Program-made: the position numbers and the translations under genes
Shown: piece by piece, positions 18,447-27,611 of the stretch
Numbering within the stretch: position 1 is the stretch's first letter
Layout: each line of letters begins with the position of its first letter
The notes under the pieces: generated by a model
Told to the model about the DNA's origin: nothing
What the model saw: the letters and a program-made list of their open reading frames with translations, nothing else
Databases searched by the model: none
Assembly (NCBI RefSeq): GCF_014211975.1
Contig: NZ_CP060084.1
Location: forward strand, 2,546,001-2,610,000
Direction of reading: 5' to 3'
DNA length: 64,000 bases
DNA from: Teredinibacter haidensis
GTDB taxonomy: Bacteria; Pseudomonadota; Gammaproteobacteria; Pseudomonadales; Cellvibrionaceae

Positions 18447-19318
18447 TAGTAGACACCTCCACTGACGAATAATGGCCATCGACAATGCCAGGCTACCAGT
18501 TTCCCTGTAAAACGCGTTTCAGAGGTATCAATAATTGCAGCGGCGACCTGTCTAATGTCGACACGAGACAAACCTTTTCCATATGCGCTAATGAGTGCTT
18601 TATGGGCAACAATATTAATCAAGCGCGGAATCCCACCCGAGCCCAAACTTAACAACCACAAAGCACCAGAAGAAAACAGTTTGGAACTGTTTCCCGCAGA
18701 ATTCAGACGATGCTGAATATAGTCGGCCACGCCTTTTCTGGAAAATGGCTTCAAATATTCCGAAAAAATAATGCGTTGTTTTAATTGCCGCAAGTCAGGG
18801 CGGGATAACAAAGTATCCAGCTCTGGCTGTCCAAGCATCACCACCTGTAATAATTTTCGCTTCTCTGTCTCGAGATTGGTAAGCAAACGTAAACTCTCAA
18901 TCGTCTCTCTCGGCATAGCCTGAGCCTCATCGAGAACCAACACCACCTGCTTACCGTGATGAGCTAACTGCATTAATTTACGGTAGATCGAGGTCATCAA
19001 AACATGTGCCTGCATGCCTGGATCATAATCTGCACCGATTTCCTGCGCGACAAATGCTTTAAGCTCTTCAGGAGTGAGGTAGGGGTTAGGAATATAGGCC
19101 GTAACAAATTTATCTTTCAGTTTAGAGAGCAAGATACGGCATAGCATCGTTTTTCCTGTTCCCACTTCACCAACAATTTTTATAAATCCTTCACAATGCT
19201 GTAGCGCCACCAACATTGTATTCAAGGCTTCACGATGGCTCTGTTGATTAAGAAAAAATTGTGTGTCCGGCGTGAGTGAAAACGGCGGTTCAGACAGTTT
19301 AAAATACTGATGGTACAT
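18446..19318 (-). CDS. mshM: MSHA ATPase MshM (ExeA family)
   Basis: A protein of about 290 residues with an AAA ATPase domain of the ExeA family: MYHQYFKL start, Walker A (GEVGTGKT) at 50-57, Walker B (VVLVLDEAQ) near 130. No membrane helix or peptidoglycan-binding domain follows, unlike GspA at 4503-6149. The ATG at 19318 is preferred to an upstream extension because homologues begin MYxxYF and AGGTG lies just before it, 8 bases after the mshL stop. It is proposed to assist secretin or pilus complex assembly with MshN. Confidence 0.89.
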   Translation of the reverse strand: MYHQYFKLSEPPFSLTPDTQFFLNQQSHREALNTMLVALQHCEGFIKIVGEVGTGKTMLCRILLSKLKDKFVTAYIPNPYLTPEELKAFVAQEIGADYDPGMQAHVLMTSIYRKLMQLAHHGKQVVLVLDEAQAMPRETIESLRLLTNLETEKRKLLQVVMLGQPELDTLLSRPDLRQLKQRIIFSEYLKPFSRKGVADYIQHRLNSAGNSSKLFSSGALWLLSLGSGGIPRLINIVAHKALISAYGKGLSRVDIRQVAAAIIDTSETRFTGKLVAWHCRWPLFVSGGVY

Positions 19319-19326
19319 TTTTGCAC

Positions 19327-21102
19327 CTATTCTCTTGCGCGATAAGTATCGGACATACCACCAATGTTTTTCGTCGTACGAGACAACTCCTCCTCCCACG
19401 TGTTTTCATCGACAACAATGGGGCGCATTAAAATAACTAATTCCGTTTTGACTCTCTTGGTTTGACGGGTTTTAAACAACGAATTCACAACAGGAATATC
19501 GCCAAGAAACGGACGCTTACCGGCCACGTCTGTTGTGGACTCCTGCATAAGCCCGCCCAGAACAACGATTTGTCCGCTCTTTGCTCTAACAATACTGTCG
19601 GACTCTCTAACATCACGCAGCGCTAAGGGCAAAGAGAATAAGCTATCGCCAACGTTGATTTCTTTAATCTGATCTTCTACATGACTCACGATGGGATGAA
19701 CGTGTAAAATCACATCACCGTCTTCAGCAATTTGTGGCGTAACATCCAAGGCGATTCCGCTAAAGAACGATTCCAACTCCACTTCTGGAATATTCTGAAT
19801 ACTTGATGCGCTGGTCGTTGTATTATTGGAAATGCCGGTTACAAAAAATTCATCCGAGCCCACCCGAATAATAGCTTTTTGATTATTCACCGTTGAGATC
19901 CTGGGGCTGGACAGGACCTGAACATTACCCTGCGTTTCCAGCAGCATAAGTAGTTGCGTTAGGTCGAGCACATCGAGCACACCGGATACGACTTCCGTAT
20001 CCGTAAAATTTTGCGTATCCGTTCGACGAAAGGCTTCGGAAAGCGCACCGTCTACGCTACTTAAAATTGATTCGTCAAGAACTCCATCCTGGTTTGACCT
20101 AGTACGAGCTAAAGCCAGTGATCCACCAATAGCCCCCCAGTCAATACCCGCTTCAAAACCGTCATTCAGTTTCACTTCCAGGATCTTCGTTTCCAGAACG
20201 ACTTGCCTTTTCACACTAAGCTCTGCACGCTCTAGAAATTTTCGCACAGCGCTAAGCTCGTTTGGCAACGCCTTAACTACCACCAATCCCGACTGCGGGC
20301 TTGTCATCACCATTCGCCCCTCCGCATCACTGCCAATAATGGCAGTAATCGTCTCGGCAACTGAAGACCAGAAGTCTGTTCTATTCAAAGTTTGTATACG
20401 CGCGCCGGGCGTCAGGCCAGAGGATCGGCCGGAACTTGATTTATTGTTGTCGATATAGCCCAACAGATTTTCTGAGTCGCCTTGGCTGCTTCCAGAAGAG
20501 CGATTACCACCATTGCTATTACCTTGACTGCTATCGGACGAAATCTTTCCAATACTGACGCTCGTATCGGTGACACCAACGCGCTGTATATCCAAATAAT
20601 TAATGGGGAACACTTCTGTTCTTAATTTTCGTGGGTAAATGGTGTAAATACTGCTACCAAGCTTATATTCGTACCCATAGACATCACGCGTGACATTCAG
20701 TACTTCGCGAATGGTAACCCCTTTCAACTCCAGAGAGATAAAGCCACTGACTTCCGGGTGCGCAACAACATTCACACCGGAATCTGCCACGAGGCTCAAG
20801 AAAAATGTTCTGGCAGGTACGAGGTTGACCGATATATCAAAGCGTTCTTCTGCAGCTCTGCTTAATGAGCCGGTAGAACTCAAACCCGCTGCAGTATTCA
20901 ACAAATTCGCCGAAATATCCTCGGGAACATCCTGTCGCTGAGACTGTTTGTAACTTTCATGAGCAGCAACGGAACTCTCCATAGCTTTTTCAGCGGGTGT
21001 TTGATCCTGCGGAATACTGGAACAGGATGTCAAAATTGTCACTGTAAAAAGCTTCACGAGAAGCCATTTTCCCAGCTGAAAATTTGTTTGAATAACTTTC
21101 AT
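19327..21102 (-). CDS. mshL: MSHA secretin MshL
   Basis: A 591-residue outer-membrane secretin. The signal sequence ends in a lipobox (LTSC, Cys 27), so it is a lipoprotein. An N-terminal STN/N0-like domain lies at about 75-165 (FFLSLVADSGVNVVAHPEV), a Ser/Gly-rich linker with many short SG repeats at about 190-240, an N1-like domain at about 245-310, and the secretin core at about 320-565 ending with VVLGGLMQES and VPVVNSLFKTR. It forms the pore for the MSHA pilus. It lies 21 bases after mshK. Confidence 0.94.
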   Translation of the reverse strand: MKVIQTNFQLGKWLLVKLFTVTILTSCSSIPQDQTPAEKAMESSVAAHESYKQSQRQDVPEDISANLLNTAAGLSSTGSLSRAAEERFDISVNLVPARTFFLSLVADSGVNVVAHPEVSGFISLELKGVTIREVLNVTRDVYGYEYKLGSSIYTIYPRKLRTEVFPINYLDIQRVGVTDTSVSIGKISSDSSQGNSNGGNRSSGSSQGDSENLLGYIDNNKSSSGRSSGLTPGARIQTLNRTDFWSSVAETITAIIGSDAEGRMVMTSPQSGLVVVKALPNELSAVRKFLERAELSVKRQVVLETKILEVKLNDGFEAGIDWGAIGGSLALARTRSNQDGVLDESILSSVDGALSEAFRRTDTQNFTDTEVVSGVLDVLDLTQLLMLLETQGNVQVLSSPRISTVNNQKAIIRVGSDEFFVTGISNNTTTSASSIQNIPEVELESFFSGIALDVTPQIAEDGDVILHVHPIVSHVEDQIKEINVGDSLFSLPLALRDVRESDSIVRAKSGQIVVLGGLMQESTTDVAGKRPFLGDIPVVNSLFKTRQTKRVKTELVILMRPIVVDENTWEEELSRTTKNIGGMSDTYRARE

Positions 21103-21123
21103 AATGTCTAATCTACCCGCCAG

Positions 21124-21471
21124 TTAACGAGAATTCTTCACAATATTAGGACGCAGCCTGACAACTCCAGACTCAGCGCTTCGGCGATAAACAACACTTT
21201 TCTCTCTTATTTGAACAATTTTTGCTCCATCAACCAAGTCACCAACTCGAACCAATTTCCCGTTAATAATGGCCTCGTTGCGATCGGCGCTGGAATAAAT
21301 TGCCTGCAGAACAAGTTTCTTTTCGCCACTGCTCACCTTGGTATAACCCAAGGGTTGAGTAGGATCGCGCAGTTTTTCAGGCAAAACACTATCAGTACCG
21401 GTGTTCGCAAGCAGCGTGCTCGACATGCCAAGTACACAGAAAAAAGAAAATGAGAGTAAAATTTTAAACAC
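21124..21471 (-). CDS. mshK: MSHA biogenesis protein MshK
   Basis: A periplasmic protein of about 115 residues with a signal peptide (about 1-22) followed by the DPTQPLGY block, then a small beta domain with the segment LQAIYSSADRNEAIINGKLVRVGD, which resembles PilP and GspC-like domains. The GTG at 21471 is chosen as start. It overlaps the mshJ stop by 8 bases and has AGGGG about 8 bases before it. A longer reading frame would begin only at TTG. It likely links the inner-membrane MshI/J complex to the MshL secretin. Confidence 0.84.
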   Translation of the reverse strand: MFKILLSFSFFCVLGMSSTLLANTGTDSVLPEKLRDPTQPLGYTKVSSGEKKLVLQAIYSSADRNEAIINGKLVRVGDLVDGAKIVQIREKSVVYRRSAESGVVRLRPNIVKNSR

Positions 21472-22237
21472 CGAGCAGCCCCTTATCCGTAGACAATGTA
21501 TAAACCTCAATCGTCACAGTTGCTTTTGGATACTGTTTTACATCATATTCAATAAAATCCCAGTACAGCTTCCAAGGTAAGCTTTCCAGTTTTTGCAGGT
21601 AATTCACAACAGAAAAATAACCACCCTCCAGGGTTATCTGTACTGCGTGCTTGTAAACACCAATGATTCGCTCTTCCGCGAGTCGCTCGTCATCGACTAT
21701 AGATCTGGCGGCCGTATCATACTGCTCCTCGACAACGTCAACGGCATCGTCCAATTCGCCCCCCTCGTCATTTCCTCTCATTGCTCCAGATAGTTCTAAC
21801 TTGACTGGAGCAATGGATTTCATTCCTTTCAATTGAAGACGGTTAGATTCGCGCAACACATCGTGCAGGACTTCGGGTAATTTGCTTGCAGACAACAGTC
21901 CAACCGCCATTTCTTCAAGCTCATGGTTCGCCTGCTCCAGCTGTTTTTCCAGCCGCATAATCTCTCTTCGCTTTGCCACATTCGGATCGCGACTTAAATT
22001 CTTTACCAGTATTTTTTCCTGGGAAGACAACACTTTGAGCTCTCGGTTGGCGTTGTCAAAACGTGTTACCAAAATTTCTCTGCGCTCAGCTAACGCCGTG
22101 GCGAAGACCATATCCCAAACCAAATAGATCGCCGCCAGAATTGAGATAGCAATTAGCGCTCGTTCACGCAATTGCAAAGCCACAAACGCGTCAGAAACGC
22201 CCTCCCACTTACCTTTAAGTTGATCAGTTATTCTCAT
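21464..22237 (-). CDS. mshJ: MSHA biogenesis protein MshJ (GspM/PilO-like)
   Basis: A 257-residue bitopic inner-membrane protein with a short cytoplasmic N-terminus, a membrane helix at about 29-47, a coiled coil at about 52-105, and a small C-terminal ferredoxin-like domain. This is the PilO/GspM layout. The ATG overlaps the stop of the preceding gene by 4 bases (ATGA), with GGAGAGG just upstream. With MshI and MshI2 it would form the alignment complex between platform and secretin. Confidence 0.87.
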   Translation of the reverse strand: MRITDQLKGKWEGVSDAFVALQLRERALIAISILAAIYLVWDMVFATALAERREILVTRFDNANRELKVLSSQEKILVKNLSRDPNVAKRREIMRLEKQLEQANHELEEMAVGLLSASKLPEVLHDVLRESNRLQLKGMKSIAPVKLELSGAMRGNDEGGELDDAVDVVEEQYDTAARSIVDDERLAEERIIGVYKHAVQITLEGGYFSVVNYLQKLESLPWKLYWDFIEYDVKQYPKATVTIEVYTLSTDKGLLGV

Positions 22238-22854
22238 TCCCTCTCCTCCACTGTCGCCGAATAGACAGGGCTAAAACCGAGGGTAAACAAGTGGTGTTGG
22301 GAGTTTTTCTGTGCAGCGACGCTCAACAGACCAAAACTAGTATTGACGAGGCTGGGCTCCTGCTGGAGTATTTGGATGTAGGTAGCGATATCTTCAGGCG
22401 CCTGGGTTTGTCCGCGCAACTGAAGATGCTGCCCGCCCCGGGAAAGTGAAATTTTTTCCAACGAAATACTGGGCATTGACTGCCTAGCCAGAGCCTTTAA
22501 GGGATTCACAAAACCGTCAGCATTGCCCAGGTTTTGCCAGGTAATGATTTCACCAACATGCTCTCGGCCTTTTAATGCCGCGCGAAGATACTCCAACTGG
22601 GGTTCGAGCTGATTGCTTTGAAACGGATTGGCTTTTGCCTTGAATTTTTCCAGCTGTTTCTTGGTCGCCAACTGCTGGTTTTCAAGCTCTACAACCTGTT
22701 GTTCCAATACATCCAGATTTGCGACTGCAATAAAATAGAAAGCCACATAAATTGCAATAATCCCCACCACCGAGAAAAACAGACTGTTTGTCGTCAGCCA
22801 TTCTTTTTTGGGTCTTAATTCTGGAAGGTATAAGTTAACCTGCTGAAGGCTCAT
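22234..22854 (-). CDS. mshI2: PilN-like MSHA protein (MshI2)
   Basis: A 206-residue protein starting MSLQQVNLYLPELRPKK, the usual N-terminus of PilN/MshI2, which docks onto the PilM-like partner. A membrane helix lies at about 22-44, then a coiled coil (about 47-75) and a ferredoxin-like periplasmic domain. The ATG at 22854 lies 4 bases after the mshI stop and is preferred to upstream extension into mshI. Gene order mshI-mshI2-mshJ mirrors pilM-pilN-pilO. Confidence 0.86.
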   Translation of the reverse strand: MSLQQVNLYLPELRPKKEWLTTNSLFFSVVGIIAIYVAFYFIAVANLDVLEQQVVELENQQLATKKQLEKFKAKANPFQSNQLEPQLEYLRAALKGREHVGEIITWQNLGNADGFVNPLKALARQSMPSISLEKISLSRGGQHLQLRGQTQAPEDIATYIQILQQEPSLVNTSFGLLSVAAQKNSQHHLFTLGFSPVYSATVEERE

Positions 22855-22858
22855 TTGC

Positions 22859-23860
22859 TTACCCTCTCCCCAAACCAGCGTGGATGTCTGCAACCGACTG
22901 ACGAAGAGCCCCACCCAATGCCGCTATACACCCGTGCAAAATACTCTCTTCAGAATCGCTAGCAACGGTAACGACTGGTGAAAAACTAAAATATTTGACT
23001 GGCACCGTAAGGCTTCGCGACAGATCCGCAGAGATTTTATCCTCACTAATATTTTCGCCACAGATATACAGCACCGATGGCGGTACCTGCCCCATCTGCC
23101 GCTCGTAATAATCCAGCGAGCGCTGCACTTCCAAAATAAAACTATCGAGGGGAATATCATCCAACAAGCCACCGCCGTAGGCGATTTGAAACTGGCGCGA
23201 CAAATACATATTGCCGTTGCGGTACAGGGAAACCGTTCCCGCGCCCTCACAGAGACGCACCATAGCAACGCCACGACTCTGCTCAAGCCCCTGCTCGCAT
23301 AGAAAGGCAAGATTCCTCAATGCCAGCTCTGCAATATCGATGACTTCAAGTACTAAACCAGACTCTTTGACCATCTCTACAAGTGAGTGAATACGGTCAG
23401 TTTCAACCACAACCACGTAGGCCATTTTTTTTCCGGCTTTACTGCCGTCTTGCGGCAACAAAAAAACATCAATCGCAGCTTTTTCAAACGGTATAGAAAT
23501 TAGGTCTTTTATGCGCCAGCGTATTGCTTCTCGCAAATCGCTTTCTGGCACATCAGGCGCCTCAACCAACAATAGTTGATAGTCTCCGCTCGACAGTACA
23601 AGATTGCAGCCACTGTTTTGTAAATCCTGGGACTCGACCCAATCGGAAAGCATTGCCGTTAACTTGGTATCGGCAGACTCATTGAGAAGAATGCGAGAGT
23701 GTAAAACCTGAGGAACGGCATGACCAGCAGTGGAGGGAGATGGCTCTGCAGAGACTGTTTTCACGCCGGAGCATACCGCTACAGCGAGAGCATTCTTTTG
23801 AACCTCTATACCAATCCGGGCCTTGCGAGCTCTGCTCTTTGCAAGTAAATGCTTTATCAT
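22859..23860 (-). CDS. mshI: MSHA biogenesis protein MshI (PilM-like), first gene of the operon
   Basis: A 333-residue cytoplasmic actin-fold protein of the PilM/MshI family. The N-terminal strand (RARIGIEVQKNALAVAV with the charged start) and central blocks (SDLREAIRWRIKDLISIP, YGGGLLDDIPLDSFILEVQRSLDYYERQ) match the family. It would sit at the inner face of the membrane and bind the N-terminus of the PilN-like partner. AGGAA lies just before the ATG. The gene is divergent from trmL; the 137 bases between them should hold both promoters. Confidence 0.89.
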   Translation of the reverse strand: MIKHLLAKSRARKARIGIEVQKNALAVAVCSGVKTVSAEPSPSTAGHAVPQVLHSRILLNESADTKLTAMLSDWVESQDLQNSGCNLVLSSGDYQLLLVEAPDVPESDLREAIRWRIKDLISIPFEKAAIDVFLLPQDGSKAGKKMAYVVVVETDRIHSLVEMVKESGLVLEVIDIAELALRNLAFLCEQGLEQSRGVAMVRLCEGAGTVSLYRNGNMYLSRQFQIAYGGGLLDDIPLDSFILEVQRSLDYYERQMGQVPPSVLYICGENISEDKISADLSRSLTVPVKYFSFSPVVTVASDSEESILHGCIAALGGALRQSVADIHAGLGRG

Positions 23861-23997
23861 GGATTCCTGCCTGCCCCTCTTGCAGCGACTTACGCGGGGG
23901 TATAGTACTTGCTTATAATAAATCCCCGTTCAATAGCGTTTAGTATAGACTTTACTTACGCTTTTGCTTGTAAGTTACTAGTTATATATGAGTTTTT
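23861..23997. promoter_or_regulatory. Divergent promoter region, mshI / trmL
   Basis: This 137-base A/T-rich gap separates the divergent starts of mshI (minus) and trmL (plus). The MSHA genes downstream of mshI are overlapping or tightly spaced as far as mshF; the only gap of size inside the locus is 165 bases before mshA. The main promoter for the cluster must therefore lie here. TATAAT-like sequences occur near 23913-23925 and TAGTATAGAC near 23940, but I could not assign a convincing -35/-10 pair to either gene. Confidence 0.5.
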
Positions 23998-24465
23998 ATG
24001 TTCAAGATAGTGCTTTTCGAACCGGAAATCCCTCCAAACACAGGAAATATCATTCGTTTATGCGCAAATACCGGGTGCCAACTTCACCTTATTGAACCCT
24101 TAGGTTTTATCCTCGACGACAAACGCCTACGTCGAGCAGGCCTGGATTATGCCGAGTGGGAAAGTATTACTCTGCATAAGAACTGGCAGGAATTTATCCT
24201 GCAAACAGACAATACGAAGATCTGGGCCCTGTCGACCAAGGGAACCTGTTGCCATTCCGATGCACCATTTGCACCCGGGGATTATCTGCTATTTGGCCCC
24301 GAAACACGCGGCATTCCGGCCGATATTCGAGAATCGCTACCCTCAGAACAGGTTCTGCGAATCCCCATGTGCCCAGGAAGTCGAAGCATGAATCTTTCTA
24401 ACGCTGCAGCCGTTATTATCTATGAAGCCTGGCGTCAGCACTCGTATTTGGGCGCAACAACTTGA
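23998..24465 (+). CDS. trmL: tRNA (cytidine/uridine-34-2'-O)-methyltransferase TrmL
   Basis: A 155-residue SPOUT methyltransferase. It opens with MFKIVLFEPEIPPNTGNIIRL, with Asn and Arg of the conserved NTGNIIR block. The knot motifs FGPETRGIP (about 100-108) and MNLSNAAAVIIYEA (about 131-144) bind S-adenosylmethionine. Length and motifs match TrmL (YibK), which methylates the wobble base of two leucine tRNAs. No operon partner is visible. Confidence 0.93.
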   Translation: MFKIVLFEPEIPPNTGNIIRLCANTGCQLHLIEPLGFILDDKRLRRAGLDYAEWESITLHKNWQEFILQTDNTKIWALSTKGTCCHSDAPFAPGDYLLFGPETRGIPADIRESLPSEQVLRIPMCPGSRSMNLSNAAAVIIYEAWRQHSYLGATT

Positions 24466-24888
24466 ATGCCCAGCCAACAACCAAAACCACGCGCCGTTAT
24501 CAGGCATACCGGTTCTTAGAACATAATCGATATAACAAACAATATCCAACTAAGAGTTGGCTATTATTGGTATACATTCTAAAAACAAGCGAGTATTGGA
24601 TCGATTAATTATTTAACACTAATCTCCACCTGCAACGAGAGCACGTTTTCAGTATTTAGCCTTAACTAAGCACCCTCGGCTTTTTACCGCCTGCCATACA
24701 ACCACTAAGACTAAAGTAATAACAAAATTGTACTCCACCGCCCTGGAGCAATAGCGGTTTTTGAACATATCTTCCCCTCCGCCTGCTAAACTTCGCCGAC
24801 AAAACTATAACGAATAACGACAAAGCGAGCCGGTAAGCCAATGCTTCACAAGAAAACCTATATTGTCTAACAAAAACAGGAGCTATAA
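24466..24888. other. Intergenic region upstream of the mannanase gene
   Basis: No supported gene lies in these 423 bases. A short CG-rich inverted repeat (ACCGC ... GCGGT followed by T5, around 24738-24764) is a weak candidate plus-strand terminator for trmL. The A/T-rich stretch from about 24765 to the ribosome site AGGAG (7 bases before the mannanase ATG) should contain the mannanase promoter. Confidence 0.4.
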
Positions 24889-25956
24889 ATGCTAACAAAA
24901 CGACTCATTCGCCTCTTGGTACCGCTATGCCTAGTTTCGGTACTTGGGGTACAAACGGCAAGGGCTGCGCTACCGCCGGTTACGCCCAATGCCTCTCCGG
25001 AGGCCAAAGCGTTACTGAAATATCTGCACCGCGTCTCGGGCAAGAAAATCCTTTCCGGCCAACACAACGCTCCTCTCAACGGTTCAAACCGTTTACCAGG
25101 CATGCACAAACAAACTGGAGAGTACCCCGCCATTTTCGGACAGGACTTCGGGTTTAGTGAGCCAGGCTCATGGGACGGTATCAACTTTCGACAGAATATT
25201 GTTAACGAAGCCATACGTCGCCACGAACAAGGCTTTATCAATACCATTATGTGGCATGCTGTTGTTCCTACGCAGGACGAACCAGGCAATTTTGCCACAG
25301 CGATTCAAACCCAGCTTAGCGATGAACAATGGGGAGAGCTAACTACCCCGGGAACAGCGTTGAACGAACGCTGGAAGTCCCAGGTCGATGTTATTGCCTG
25401 GCACCTTAAACAGTTGCAGTACGCAGGCGTTCCGGTTTTGTGGCGGCCTTACCACGAAATGAACGGCTTCTGGTTCTGGTGGGGCTCTCGCCAAGGGCCG
25501 GATGGCTACGAAAAGCTTTGGCGCATGCTGTTCGACCGCTTGGTCGGCTTTCACAAGATCGACAACTTGATCTGGGTATGGAATGCCAACGAAGTGAAGG
25601 AAAACGTACCCGACTACAAACTGTTCTATCCTGGTCACGATGTTGTCGATATCCTGGCAACCGACGTCTACACCAAGCGTTATGACGACGAAAATTACAA
25701 CCAACTGTTAAAGCTTGCCGATGGACGCCCCATTGCGTTAGGCGAAGTTGGTGGCCTGCCATCTACAGAAACCTTGGAAAAACAAAATCAGTGGGTGTGG
25801 TTTATGAGCTGGCGCGATCCAGATAACTTCTTTTGGGGCGATGGCGATTCACTGCGTCAGCTGTTCCAATACAAACCGACAACATCCTGGCATGAACTGC
25901 CCTGGGTGAAGAAAGAAGGCTCAGCCATCAAGCTTCACTCCCCAGTCTTGCGATAA
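24889..25956 (+). CDS. Secreted GH26 family beta-mannanase
   Basis: A 355-residue secreted glycoside hydrolase. A signal peptide (about 1-26, ending TARA) precedes one GH26 catalytic domain that fills the rest of the protein. The acid/base Glu is E190 in the RPYHEMNG motif, followed by the FWFWWG block. The nucleophile is E286 in LGEVGG. FFWGDGDS near the C-terminus also fits. Family members mostly cleave beta-1,4-mannan; a few GH26 enzymes act on other beta-glycans, so mannanase is likely but not proven. No carbohydrate-binding module is present and there are no neighbouring sugar genes, so this is a stand-alone unit with its own terminator. Confidence 0.9.
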   Translation: MLTKRLIRLLVPLCLVSVLGVQTARAALPPVTPNASPEAKALLKYLHRVSGKKILSGQHNAPLNGSNRLPGMHKQTGEYPAIFGQDFGFSEPGSWDGINFRQNIVNEAIRRHEQGFINTIMWHAVVPTQDEPGNFATAIQTQLSDEQWGELTTPGTALNERWKSQVDVIAWHLKQLQYAGVPVLWRPYHEMNGFWFWWGSRQGPDGYEKLWRMLFDRLVGFHKIDNLIWVWNANEVKENVPDYKLFYPGHDVVDILATDVYTKRYDDENYNQLLKLADGRPIALGEVGGLPSTETLEKQNQWVWFMSWRDPDNFFWGDGDSLRQLFQYKPTTSWHELPWVKKEGSAIKLHSPVLR

Positions 25957-25964
25957 CACACTGA

Positions 25965-25987
25965 GGGCACCTTGAGGGTGCCCTTTT
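25965..25987 (+). terminator. Rho-independent terminator after the mannanase gene
   Basis: A 7-base-pair stem (GGGCACC/GGTGCCC) with a 5-base loop is followed by T4, starting 9 bases after the mannanase stop codon. Confidence 0.8.
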
Positions 25988-26032
25988 GTCGGCGATTACG
26001 GGGCTGAGAGCACCGTATTATTCAGACGTACA

Positions 26033-27481
26033 CTAAGAATCCTCCATAATACGGCTATCGAGTTCGTCCTCCTCATGCACGTCAGCAGCATCAATCTCCA
26101 GCGGCGCTTCAATGGCTTCGAAGCCACTCCCCTCGCCTTCTTCACCACTGACAGCTTCCACCGAAGACTGCAAGCCAATATGGTAAGCAGCAAAGCCCGG
26201 ATACATAACTTGATTCAGGGCCATACCAATTACACGCCCGTTATAGGGCGCTATAACCTCATGTCGCTGATTGGTAATGGGGTCTGTAATCACACCAAGG
26301 ATTTCACCTACCGCAACGCGATCACCCAACTCAACTTCGCTAAACAGGATTCCGCCGGAAATCGCTCTTACCCATTGAGACTTGTAGTAAATCGGCTCCG
26401 CCTTCAATTGCCAGAACTGTCTGCGATCGAGCATGCCTAGATTGTCCAGCAAGGTTTTTACACTTTTGATACCGTGATTAACGGCTGTCTTTTGCAGCTG
26501 CTGAGGCTGCCCAGCTTCCAGTGTCACAGCGGGAATGCCAAATTCGACACTAGCTCGACGCAGGCACCCTGGCGTACCCTCACTGTGAACCACAACAATA
26601 GAGCCCATTTTTTTTGCTAAGTCAGCCACCCGTGGCAGTGTCAGATCTGCCCGGAGCTGAGGCAGATTGGTCCTGCGAAACGAGCCAGTGTGCAAATCCA
26701 CCAACATATCGCAGTGGCGAACAACGCCGTCAAAAAAGGAACTGGCAATACGTGATGCCGAGCTTCCATGGGCATTACCAGGGAAGTAACGATTTAAATC
26801 TCGTCGATCTGGCAGATAGCGGGATGAACGGCGAAACCCCTGTAAATTCACAATAGGCACACCTATAACGGTACCCGCCAACTCCGCTGGGTCTATGCTA
26901 TACAGTACATGGCGAACAACTTCGATACCGTTCAACTCATCCCCATGAATAGCCGCCGTCAAACAAACTGTTGGGCCCGGCTTAAGACCATGTACCACAA
27001 GTACCGCGGAGGGGGCCGAAATCCCCATAAACGATACATCTGGAGACCAGGACAAACGCGTGGATGTGCCGGCAGGCACCTCGTTGTCGAGTAGCACCAA
27101 AGGTTCCTGTACCACCTCCGGGTCTATTGATAGAGTCTCCGGCTCAGGCGTCTCTAGCGGTTCCTCAATTGGCTGTTCATCAAAGCTGGCGTCCTTCGGG
27201 ACTTCCAACGTGACTTTCTCGACGGGCGGTGTTGGCGGTGTTTCCATCGGTTCCAGCACCACCTCTTTCAAATCGATATTTTCGGCTTGCTTTAACGCCA
27301 CAGCCGACGGTGTAGGCGACGGAGGCTCCTCTGGAGCCTGTACTTCTGCCTCGTCATAAACATAGCTCTCAGCCTCTGCACCAGCGGGGTTATCGCTCTC
27401 CTCGCTGGCGAACAAGGCAAGCGGTAATAGTATTAATAAAGCCGCAAAAACAAAGTGCGTGGGGGCACTCACTCTTAGCAT
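26033..27481 (-). CDS. Exported succinylglutamate desuccinylase/aspartoacylase-family protein
   Basis: A protein of about 482 residues. A signal peptide or anchor (about 1-25) is followed by a long Pro/Glu/Val-rich linker (about 28-150) and an AstE/AspA-type zinc hydrolase domain (about 160-380). Zinc ligands are visible in AAIHGDELNG (His, Glu) and in DLHTGS (His). The C-terminal part (about 385-450) has a biotinyl-lipoyl-like fold pattern (GDRVAVGEILGVI ... YNGRVIGMA), as in related predicted deacylases. The substrate is not known; an extracytoplasmic location is unusual for arginine-degradation enzymes. The ATG at 27481 is chosen for the GGAG 7 bases before it. A very acidic tail follows. 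Confidence 0.8.
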   Translation of the reverse strand: MLRVSAPTHFVFAALLILLPLALFASEESDNPAGAEAESYVYDEAEVQAPEEPPSPTPSAVALKQAENIDLKEVVLEPMETPPTPPVEKVTLEVPKDASFDEQPIEEPLETPEPETLSIDPEVVQEPLVLLDNEVPAGTSTRLSWSPDVSFMGISAPSAVLVVHGLKPGPTVCLTAAIHGDELNGIEVVRHVLYSIDPAELAGTVIGVPIVNLQGFRRSSRYLPDRRDLNRYFPGNAHGSSASRIASSFFDGVVRHCDMLVDLHTGSFRRTNLPQLRADLTLPRVADLAKKMGSIVVVHSEGTPGCLRRASVEFGIPAVTLEAGQPQQLQKTAVNHGIKSVKTLLDNLGMLDRRQFWQLKAEPIYYKSQWVRAISGGILFSEVELGDRVAVGEILGVITDPITNQRHEVIAPYNGRVIGMALNQVMYPGFAAYHIGLQSSVEAVSGEEGEGSGFEAIEAPLEIDAADVHEEDELDSRIMEDS

Positions 27482-27611
27482 CCAATGTCTCCACAAAATT
27501 TTATGCCGGTTAATGATATACCTAATATACATTCGGTGACTTATCTGTCATTCAGTTCTGTCAAATATCTGGTAGAATCTGCGGCTTTGCAAAATCAAGG
27601 GCCACAGGTCA

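Noticed and set aside
20450..20560. Ser/Gly-rich repeats in MshL as a possible DNA repeat or frameshift
   Set aside because: The frame is continuous and the low-complexity linker between secretin domains is common in MshL.
24662..24898. 78-codon minus-strand frame upstream of the mannanase
   Set aside because: Overlaps the mannanase start and its ribosome site, has no recognisable family, and runs opposite to the expected promoter.
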